From positions 1 to 6,664 of the forward strand of contig JAQUCZ010000061.1 of the NCBI GenBank assembly GCA_028685945.1: a DNA stretch of 6,664 nucleotides, read 5' to 3'. A program made the translations under genes and the position numbers. The notes beneath the pieces were generated by a model. That model was not told where the DNA came from. It made no database searches and worked only from the letters and a program-made list of their open reading frames with translations. Source of the DNA: Sulfurimonadaceae bacterium. Lineage in GTDB: Bacteria; Campylobacterota; Campylobacteria; Campylobacterales; Sulfurimonadaceae. Below are positions 1 through 4,913 of this stretch, one piece after another (the stretch's first letter is position 1; every line of letters begins with the position of its first letter).

Positions 1-2
1 GC

Positions 3-971
3 GGTGAAGGGGGCGTGGAAGCCGTCTATGCGGATGAAAATATATGGCTTAGTCAGAAGATGATGGCGGCTTTATACGACGTGGATGTAAGGACGATCAA
101 TTATCATTTGAAGAAAATTTTTGCCGATAGTGAATTGTTAGAAAGTTCAGTTATCCAAAATTTTCGGATAACTGCTACTGACGGTAAAAATTACAACACC
201 AACCACTACAATCTCTCGGCTATTATCGCGCTCGGCTACAAAGTGAACTCCGAGCGCGCGATACAATTTCGCAAATGGGCAACGCAAATCATCAAAGAGT
301 TTACTCTCAAAGGCTATGCCATGGACGATGAGCGCCTAAAAAACGACGGCACGATACTCGGTAAAAAATATTTTGAAGAACAGCTTGCACGCATCCGTGA
401 AATTCGCCTTAGCGAGCGCAAGTTCTATCAAAAGATTACCGATATCTACGCCACGTCGATAGACTATGATGTTAGTGCGACTGCGACCAAGCGTTTTTTT
501 GCAACCGTTAAAAATAAACTACATTGGGCGATTCACGGGCAAACCGCCGCCGAAGTGGTTTATAACCGAGCCGATGCCCAAAAAGAAAATATGGGCTTAA
601 CCTCATGGAAAGATGCCCACAACGGAAAGATTCAAAAATTCGATGTGGCGGTTGCTAAAAACTATCTAAGCGATAAAGAACTTGCCGGGTTACAAAGATT
701 GGTCAGTGCTTATTTGGATATTGCCGAAGATATGGCGCAAAGAGAGATACCCATGACTATGGCGGATTGGGAGGAGAGATTGAATCGTTTTATCGCCGCG
801 ACCGATCGAGAGATTTTGCAAGATGCAGGAAAAATCAGCGCTGAAATCGCCAAAGCACATGCTATGAGCGAGTTTGAGAAGTACCGTATCGTGCAGGATA
901 GGCTCTATATGTCCGATTTTGACAAGCAGATAAAAGCCCTCGAAAATCAAGGAAAGGAGCCTGAAAATTGA
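3..971 (+). CDS. rhuM: RhuM-family (virulence RhuM) protein, 5' end cut by the window edge
   Basis: RhuM proteins are conserved cytosolic proteins often found in pathogenicity islands and mobile or defence-rich regions, commonly beside fic genes; their biochemical activity is not established. The frame is open to the left edge (G-E-G-G before the first possible start, GTG at 15), and family members begin further upstream, so the true start is probably outside the window. Numbering from GTG 15, visible family motifs are W-L-S-Q with a helix-turn-helix-like stretch (11-35), T-D-G-K-N-Y (55-60), V-N-S-E-R-A-I-Q-F-R-K-W-A-T (77-90), I-T-D-I-Y-A-T-S-I-D-Y (141-151), H-W-A-I-H-G-Q-T-A-A-E (170-180) and N-M-G-L-T-S-W (192-198). 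The tail is charged and helical. About 320 residues are seen, close to family length. The stop overlaps the start of a fic-like remnant, suggesting an original two-gene unit. Family assignment is firm; function is open. Confidence 0.88.
   Translation, partial: GEGGVEAVYADENIWLSQKMMAALYDVDVRTINYHLKKIFADSELLESSVIQNFRITATDGKNYNTNHYNLSAIIALGYKVNSERAIQFRKWATQIIKEFTLKGYAMDDERLKNDGTILGKKYFEEQLARIREIRLSERKFYQKITDIYATSIDYDVSATATKRFFATVKNKLHWAIHGQTAAEVVYNRADAQKENMGLTSWKDAHNGKIQKFDVAVAKNYLSDKELAGLQRLVSAYLDIAEDMAQREIPMTMADWEERLNRFIAATDREILQDAGKISAEIAKAHAMSEFEKYRIVQDRLYMSDFDKQIKALENQGKEPEN
955..970 (+). promoter_or_regulatory. Ribosome binding site and TTG start of the fic-like remnant
   Basis: AGGAG at 955-959 lies inside the last codons of the RhuM gene, eight bases before TTG at 968-970. 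The TTG overlaps the RhuM stop (TGA, 969-971). This strong, well-spaced site has no purpose for RhuM itself and supports the view that a second gene once began here by translational coupling. Confidence 0.5.
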
Positions 972-1003
972 TACTAGAGAACAAACTCGGCATCACCGAT
1001 TAG
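968..1003 (+). pseudogene. Remnant of the 5' end of a fic (Fic/DOC AMPylase family) gene
   Basis: Starting at TTG 968 the frame reads M-I-L-E-N-K-L-G-I-T-D and then stops at TAG 1001-1003. The string E-N-K-L-G-I-T resembles the extreme N-terminus of many Fic-domain proteins as I remember them, and fic is a common partner directly downstream of RhuM genes. Fic proteins transfer AMP or other nucleotide groups to target proteins through an HPFxxGNGR motif; none of that domain remains here. The strong ribosome binding site at 955-959 and the overlap with the RhuM stop support a former real start. The match is only about eleven residues, so it could be chance. What follows is the unrelated AT-rich membrane gene, suggesting that the rest of fic was deleted or replaced. 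Confidence 0.45.
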
Positions 1004-1012
1004 GAAATAAAC

Positions 1013-1741
1013 ATGTTGGAAAAACTAAAAATTCTTTTTGCATCTTTCATAGCTTCTTTTGGGTTGTTTATTATATTATTGACAGTTTCTTCATTGTTTA
1101 CTAGTCAAGAAACATCTATAAAAATTGCATTCTTAAGTCTTCCGTTCATATATATTTTTCTTTTTTTGTATTTTTATAAAATAGCTGTAGAAAAAAAATC
1201 TGAGATAGAGTATATATTTTTTCCCTATAAAAATAACAGTCGAAATCTTAAAAATGATGATGCAAAACACACTTACACTATGTCGAAAGAATATATACAA
1301 AAAGAAAGAAAGATTGCTTATAAAGATGGCATAAAACTCTTGTTGATAGTTCCGATAATCTTATCATTTTTACTTTTAGGAGGTGTGCCATTTATTGCAG
1401 TAGTTATCTATATGGGGGTGACGGTAATACCTATAATCTATGTTACATACAAGCGAACAAAAGAAAAATTTGATGGCATGAACGGCTATTTCATAACTAT
1501 TTACAGAGGTGTTTTGACAATACATGAAAAAGGTAGAGAAAAAGAATTTTTTATTAAAGATTTAGAAAAAATCAAAATAAAATATAAAAACAATACCGAG
1601 AGTATCGATTATTTAGAGTTATTTACGAAAAATGAGATACTAAAAAAACCGATTAAGCTACGTGGATATGAGAATATTGAGATGTTGTTGGAGCATCTGA
1701 TTTGTTTTTGTAACAATCTCTTAAAACTTGGGAACCGATGA
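1013..1741 (+). CDS. Unrecognised four-helix membrane protein with a C-terminal cytosolic domain
   Basis: I do not recognise this 242-residue protein. Two hydrophobic hairpins are clear: helices at about 7-29 and 38-55, then a lysine/asparagine-rich polar linker (56-106), then helices at about 107-124 and 126-145. A basic stretch (Y-K-R-T-K-E-K) follows, then a soluble domain (about 150-242) with strand-like segments such as Y-F-I-T-I-Y-R-G-V-L-T-I-H and a closing helix. That last pattern is reminiscent of bacterial PH-like domains, but this is only a guess from the look of the sequence. The ATG at 1013 has AGGAA (1002-1006) in front. Base composition is far more AT-rich than the neighbours (13 G+C in the 60 bases 1021-1080, against 31 in 2101-2160 of nifH), pointing to separate acquisition. 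It sits where a fic gene would be expected after RhuM, so it may be replacement cargo of a mobile or defence region. Confidence 0.7.
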   Translation: MLEKLKILFASFIASFGLFIILLTVSSLFTSQETSIKIAFLSLPFIYIFLFLYFYKIAVEKKSEIEYIFFPYKNNSRNLKNDDAKHTYTMSKEYIQKERKIAYKDGIKLLLIVPIILSFLLLGGVPFIAVVIYMGVTVIPIIYVTYKRTKEKFDGMNGYFITIYRGVLTIHEKGREKEFFIKDLEKIKIKYKNNTESIDYLELFTKNEILKKPIKLRGYENIEMLLEHLICFCNNLLKLGNR

Positions 1742-1800
1742 TTTAGCTTCGGCTGAAAACGGTGATGTTCCTGCCAACGTCGGGCGAAGCTAAAGCATCG
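1736..1800. repeat. 16-bp imperfect inverted repeat just after the membrane gene
   Basis: Arms 1736-1751 (CGATGATTTAGCTTCG) and 1785-1800 (CGAAGCTAAAGCATCG) pair at 15 of 16 positions, with a 33-base spacer. The left arm overlaps the stop codon of the membrane gene. There is no T-run after the right arm, and the loop is long, so it is not a standard rho-independent terminator. It could be a recombination or insertion end, or a transcript-stabilising hairpin. It lacks recognisable integron core sites (GTTRRRY/RYYYAAC). Confidence 0.6.
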
Positions 1801-1845
1801 CTTCCAAAAAAGTATACATCTTAAAATTGGCGAAACGAAACGCCG

Positions 1846-1870
1846 CATGCCAAGAAAAATTCATGGCATG
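1846..1870. promoter_or_regulatory. Hyphenated palindrome CATGCCA-N11-TGGCATG, possible activator site
   Basis: Two perfect 7-bp inverted arms (1846-1852 and 1864-1870) are separated by an A-rich 11-base spacer, putting the half-site centres 18 bp apart. The dyad centre is about 158 bp upstream of the transcription start predicted from the sigma-54-like element at 1990-2005, a normal distance for an enhancer site of a sigma-54 activator. The binding protein is unknown; the role is inferred from shape and position only. Confidence 0.35.
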
Positions 1871-1882
1871 TACCCCCCTTTT

Positions 1883-1910
1883 TTCACACAATTTTTCTTT
1901 TCTGCATAAT
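1883..1910 (+). promoter_or_regulatory. Weak sigma-70-like promoter candidate upstream of nifH
   Basis: TTCACA (1883-1888) and CATAAT (1905-1910) each match the -35 and -10 consensus at 5 of 6 positions with a 16-base gap, and TG lies directly before the -10. It would give an untranslated leader of about 145 bases. In T-rich DNA such matches arise often by chance, and Campylobacterota sigma-70 promoters rely little on a -35 box, so this is a second choice after the sigma-54-like element. Confidence 0.25.
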
Positions 1911-1933
1911 CCATTCTTACAAATTTGTCCCGC

Positions 1934-1969
1934 TTTTGTCGTTTTGTCGCACCGAATCTCTTTTTGTCG
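1934..1969. repeat. Three copies of TTTTGTCG in the nifH upstream region
   Basis: Perfect copies lie at 1934-1941, 1942-1949 (tandem) and 1962-1969, with weaker relatives TTTGTCC at 1924-1930 and TTTCGTCC at 1971-1978. Read on the other strand the unit is CGACAAAA. The cluster sits 20-60 bases upstream of the sigma-54-like element, so it could be a binding array for a regulator. A related TTGTCG occurs at 6601-6606 upstream of the second sigma-54 site. Confidence 0.45.
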
Positions 1970-1989
1970 CTTTCGTCCTGCAAAAACCG

Positions 1990-2005
1990 TAGAACAACCT
2001 TTGCA
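1990..2005 (+). promoter_or_regulatory. Probable sigma-54-type promoter of the nifH operon
   Basis: AGAAC-N5-TTGCA (1991-2005) has the exact -24/-12 geometry: AG at 1991-1992 and GC at 2003-2004 are separated by 10 bases. It fits the GGAAC...TTGC form known from Campylobacter and Helicobacter except that the first G of the -24 GG is A, a real weakness because that G is nearly invariant. Bases 1991-2006 match the stronger site at 6647-6662 at 11 of 16 positions. Transcription would start near 2016, leaving a leader of about 48 bases. nif operons in proteobacteria are commonly sigma-54 dependent, which fits. Confidence 0.45.
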
Positions 2006-2063
2006 CATACAACGGCGAAGTACATGGATACCTTGAGAAGGGTGTTTAAACTAAGGAGAAAAA

Positions 2064-2969
2064 ATGTCTGAACTTCGTCAAATTGCATTTTACGGGAAAG
2101 GCGGGATCGGTAAATCTACTACATCCCAGAACACGTTGGCCGCGATGGCTTACTACTTTGACAAGAATATTATGATCGTAGGGTGCGACCCAAAAGCGGA
2201 CTCTACGCGTCTTATTCTTCATGAAAAAGCACAAAATACTATTTTACAGCTTGCAGCCGAGATGGGAACCGTTGAAGACTTGGAGCTTGAAGATGCATGT
2301 AAACCGGGAGCGGGTATTTTTTCTCCCGAGTCTCCGCACGGTTGGATCAATTGTACTGAATCAGGCGGACCAGAGCCGGGAGTAGGTTGTGCAGGTCGCG
2401 GGGTTATTACGGCTATTAACTTTCTTGAAGAAGAGGGTGCATATGAGGCAGAGGGACTAGACTTCGTTTCTTACGACGTTCTTGGGGACGTTGTGTGCGG
2501 CGGGTTTGCTATGCCGATCCGTGAAGGGAAAGCGCAAGAGATCTATATCGTTATGTCTGGTGAGATGATGGCGATGTATGCGGCAAACAACATCTCTAAA
2601 GGTATCTTAAAATACGCAAACACGGGTGGGGTACGCCTTGCAGGTCTTATCTGTAACGCTCGTATGACAGACCGCGAATACGACTTGGCATGGGCACTCG
2701 CTCGTGAACTCGGAACGCAAATGATCCACTTCGTACCGCGTAACAATATCGTACAACACGCTGAGCTTCGCCGTATGACGGTTGTCGAGTACAGCCCAAA
2801 ATCGGATCAAGCGCAAGAGTACAAAGAGCTTGCTCGCAAAATTATCGCGAACGATCTTAAAGTGATCCCGACTCCATTAGAGATGGATGATCTTGAGAGC
2901 CTCTTGATGGAATACGGTCTTGAAGAGGAAGTTCTTGAGGACGAAATCGGTAAATCGGCAGAAGCGTAA
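2064..2969 (+). CDS. nifH: Nitrogenase iron protein (dinitrogenase reductase) NifH
   Basis: NifH is the homodimeric, cytosolic ATP-dependent electron donor to the MoFe protein and is also used in FeMo-cofactor maturation. The 301-residue product has the P-loop G-K-G-G-I-G-K-S (11-18), switch I D-P-K-A-D (42-46), the 4Fe-4S ligands C109 (G-V-G-C-A-G-R-G) and C145 (V-V-C-G-G-F-A-M-P), switch II D-V-L-G-D (138-142), and R112, the position ADP-ribosylated by DraT in some diazotrophs. The five conserved cysteines are all present (41, 97, 109, 145, 197). Compared with Azotobacter NifH there are about nine extra residues between D77 and C97 (containing F-S-P-E-S-P-H-G-W) and an extra C79. ATG 2064 has TAAGGAG five bases upstream. 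First gene of the nif operon, with a 92-base gap to the next gene. Identification is certain. Confidence 0.99.
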   Translation: MSELRQIAFYGKGGIGKSTTSQNTLAAMAYYFDKNIMIVGCDPKADSTRLILHEKAQNTILQLAAEMGTVEDLELEDACKPGAGIFSPESPHGWINCTESGGPEPGVGCAGRGVITAINFLEEEGAYEAEGLDFVSYDVLGDVVCGGFAMPIREGKAQEIYIVMSGEMMAMYAANNISKGILKYANTGGVRLAGLICNARMTDREYDLAWALARELGTQMIHFVPRNNIVQHAELRRMTVVEYSPKSDQAQEYKELARKIIANDLKVIPTPLEMDDLESLLMEYGLEEEVLEDEIGKSAEA

Positions 2970-2977
2970 TTGTTGCG

Positions 2978-3010
2978 CGCCGATGAAGGTGTCGCGGCAT
3001 TGCTGCGGCG
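2978..3010 (+). other. GC-rich potential hairpin between nifH and the next gene
   Basis: The nifH-3062 gap starts with an unusually GC-rich stretch in which CGCCG (2978-2982) can pair with CGGCG (3006-3010), or GCCG (2979-2982) with CGGC (2995-2998). There is no T-run, so it is not a proper terminator. A structure here could protect the nifH message or attenuate read-through, giving more NifH than NifDK, as is usual in diazotrophs. Stem lengths are short and the role is inferred. Confidence 0.25.
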
Positions 3011-3061
3011 TTTACATTCTCATAATGAAAAGAAAATAAAAGACAAAGAAGGAGAATCACA

Positions 3062-3409
3062 ATGTTTATATTAGGTTTCCATTTTCCGGCAAGCTTCGGA
3101 AATAAAGTTCCGGATGAAAAAGTAGTTGAGAAGTTAGAGGGTGCAGGGATCGATTTTGACTCGGTAAACGAGATCAAAATGACCAGCGAATCTCACGGGG
3201 TTAAAGAGACGCTTTCGTACACGAAAAAAGATACGTTTATGTTTAAAGCACTCGTACACTACGTAAAAACGGCGGAAACGGAGTATATGATCTATACAAA
3301 CCGTTACCAAATATCCGAACTTTCAAAACGTTTAGACAAAGATGATGAGACGATGGCACTTTGCAAAAAATTCGACTCTATGGCGCAGTTCAAAATAACG
3401 GCAGCGTAA
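3062..3409 (+). CDS. Unrecognised 115-residue protein encoded between nifH and nifD
   Basis: I do not recognise this family. The product is small, soluble and charged, with no signal peptide, no membrane helix and a single cysteine (C101). It begins with a strand-like M-F-I-L-G-F-H-F, then a helix (about 17-29, D-E-K-V-V-E-K-L-E-G-A-G), a polar middle, a helix/strand segment (57-80, with Y-M-I-Y-T-N-R-Y) and a C-terminal helix. Archaeal and some anaerobic bacterial nif operons keep the PII proteins NifI1 and NifI2 in this place, but the PII T-loop and nucleotide-binding glycine motifs are absent, and it does not look like CowN either. ATG 3062 has AAGGAG (3049-3054) seven bases upstream; it ends 31 bases before nifD, a gap holding a run of nine A. 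Its position strongly suggests co-expression with nitrogenase and a role in regulating, protecting or assembling it, but that is inference. Confidence 0.88.
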   Translation: MFILGFHFPASFGNKVPDEKVVEKLEGAGIDFDSVNEIKMTSESHGVKETLSYTKKDTFMFKALVHYVKTAETEYMIYTNRYQISELSKRLDKDDETMALCKKFDSMAQFKITAA

Positions 3410-3440
3410 CAATAAAAAAAAATAGAGAGAGGAGATTACA

Positions 3441-4913
3441 ATGGGTCCAGAGTCTTTAGAAGCTAGACAAAAAGCGGCGGTCGAGGAAGTTTTAAAAGCT
3501 TACCCCGACAAAGCTGCAAAAAACCGTGCAAAACACTTGGGTGTGGGCGGTCCGGATGATGAAAGTCAAAAAACGTGCGGGAACGTTCGCTCGAACAAAA
3601 AAACCGTTCCGGGTGTTATGAGCCAACGCGGGTGTGCGTATGCGGGGAGTAAAGGGGTTGTTTGGGGACCTGTTAAAGATATGGTTCACATCAGTCACGG
3701 TCCTATCGGATGCGGGCAATACAGCCGTGCAGGTCGCCGTAACTACTACATAGGTACGACGGGTGTCGATACGTTCGTTACGATGAACTTCTCTTCCGAT
3801 TTTCAAGAGAAAGATATCGTTTTCGGCGGGGATAAAAAACTGATCAAATGTTTGGAAGAGATCGACGTACTTTTCCCTTTAAACAACGGTATCACCGTAC
3901 AATCGGAGTGTCCGATCGGTCTTATCGGAGACGACATCAACGCAACGTCGAAAAAATACGCTGCAGAAAACAATAAGACGATTATCCCCGTTAACTGCGA
4001 AGGTTTTAGAGGGGTTTCTCAATCACTCGGGCACCACATCGCAAACGACACGGTGCGCGATTATGTTTTCGATGCGAATCCGACGATTTTAGGGGAGACT
4101 CTTGAACCGACCGAGTACGACGTAGCGATTATCGGGGATTACAATATCGGCGGAGATGCTTGGTCAAGCCGTATTTTACTCGAAGAGATGGGTTTACGCG
4201 TCGTAGCGCAATGGTCGGGAGATGCGACGCTTAAAGAGATGGCGCAAACGACAAAAGTGAAACTGAACCTGCTTCACTGTTACCGTTCTATGAACTACAT
4301 CTCCCGTCATATGGAGAAAGAGTTCGGGATCCCTTGGGTGGAGTACAACTTCTTCGGTCCGAGCCAAACGATCAAATCTTTACGCAAAATTGCTGCGTTC
4401 TTCGATGAGAAGATCCAAGCAAAATGTGAAGAGGTTATCGCTAAATACCAACCGATGGTAGATGCCGTAACAAACAAATACCGCCCGCGCTTAGAGGGGA
4501 AACAAGTTATGTTGTTTGTCGGAGGTTTGCGCCCGCGTCACGTTATCGGTGCGTATGAAGACCTTGGCATGGAAGTTATCGGAACGGGGTACGAATTTGC
4601 TCACGATGATGACTATAAACGTACGAAAGAGGAGATTTTTCGCTCTACGGTAATTTACGACGACGTAAACGAGTACGAACTTGAAGCGTTTGTGAAAAAA
4701 TTACAACCCGATTTGGTTGCTTCGGGGATCAAAGAGAAATATGTATTCCAAAAAATGGGTCTGCCGTATCGTCAGATGCACTCTTGGGATTACAGCGGTC
4801 CGTACCACGGGTATGACGGTTTTGCAATCTTTGCAAAAGATATGGATTTGGCTATCAACTCTCCCGTATGGGGACATAGCAAAGCACCATGGGATAAAGT
4901 AGGAGAAGCGTAA
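3441..4913 (+). CDS. nifD: Nitrogenase molybdenum-iron protein alpha chain NifD
   Basis: NifD pairs with NifK in the alpha2beta2 MoFe protein and holds the FeMo-cofactor where N2 is reduced. In the 490-residue product the P-cluster ligands are C65 (R-G-C-A-Y-A-G), C91 (G-C-G-Q-Y-S-R) and C157 (S-E-C-P-I-G). The FeMo-co ligands are C280 (L-H-C-Y-R-S) and H447 (M-H-S-W-D-Y). Active-site residues V73, R99, Q194, H198 and R364 (G-G-L-R-P-R-H) correspond to Azotobacter V70, R96, Q191, H195 and R359. Length is close to that of Azotobacter NifD (about 492), and the G-C-G-Q-Y-S-R-A-G-R-R-N-Y-Y signature is that of the molybdenum enzyme rather than VnfD or AnfD. ATG 3441 has GGAG (3431-3434) six bases upstream. 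The stop TAA shares its last A with the nifK start. Identification is certain. Confidence 0.99.
   Translation: MGPESLEARQKAAVEEVLKAYPDKAAKNRAKHLGVGGPDDESQKTCGNVRSNKKTVPGVMSQRGCAYAGSKGVVWGPVKDMVHISHGPIGCGQYSRAGRRNYYIGTTGVDTFVTMNFSSDFQEKDIVFGGDKKLIKCLEEIDVLFPLNNGITVQSECPIGLIGDDINATSKKYAAENNKTIIPVNCEGFRGVSQSLGHHIANDTVRDYVFDANPTILGETLEPTEYDVAIIGDYNIGGDAWSSRILLEEMGLRVVAQWSGDATLKEMAQTTKVKLNLLHCYRSMNYISRHMEKEFGIPWVEYNFFGPSQTIKSLRKIAAFFDEKIQAKCEEVIAKYQPMVDAVTNKYRPRLEGKQVMLFVGGLRPRHVIGAYEDLGMEVIGTGYEFAHDDDYKRTKEEIFRSTVIYDDVNEYELEAFVKKLQPDLVASGIKEKYVFQKMGLPYRQMHSWDYSGPYHGYDGFAIFAKDMDLAINSPVWGHSKAPWDKVGEA

Larger units (their letters stand above)
1742..2063. other. Gene-free region upstream of nifH
   Basis: This 322-base gap has no credible gene. 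The short frames across it on both strands are cysteine- or phenylalanine-rich and lack family signatures or good ribosome binding sites. It contains most of the inverted repeat, the CATGCCA/TGGCATG palindrome, a possible sigma-70 promoter, the TTTTGTCG repeats, a sigma-54-like element, an 8-bp palindrome GTTTAAAC (2044-2051) and the nifH ribosome binding site TAAGGAG (2052-2058). It is best read as the control region of the nif operon plus the border of the accessory DNA. I found no NifA-type TGT-N10-ACA site in it. Confidence 0.65.

Noticed and set aside
1736..1800. Inverted repeat as an integron attC site
   Set aside because: Size and imperfect symmetry fit, but the GTTRRRY and RYYYAAC core sites are absent at the ends.
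1736..1800. Inverted repeat as a rho-independent terminator
   Set aside because: The loop is 33 bases and no T-run follows the stem on either strand.
1827..2036. Small + strand open frame of 69 codons upstream of nifH, and overlapping - strand frames (1790-2008, 1861-2088)
   Set aside because: They lie over promoter-like and repeat DNA, have Phe/Cys/His-rich unlikely compositions, no family signature and no convincing ribosome binding sites.
1742..2063. NifA upstream activator site (TGT-N10-ACA)
   Set aside because: Each TGT in the region was checked for ACA ten bases later and none fits; the same holds for 6521-6664.
3062..3409. The gene between nifH and nifD as nifI1/nifI2 (PII) or cowN
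   Set aside because: No PII T-loop, no PII signature or nucleotide-binding glycine motif can be seen, and the sequence does not resemble the CowN proteins I know; left unnamed.
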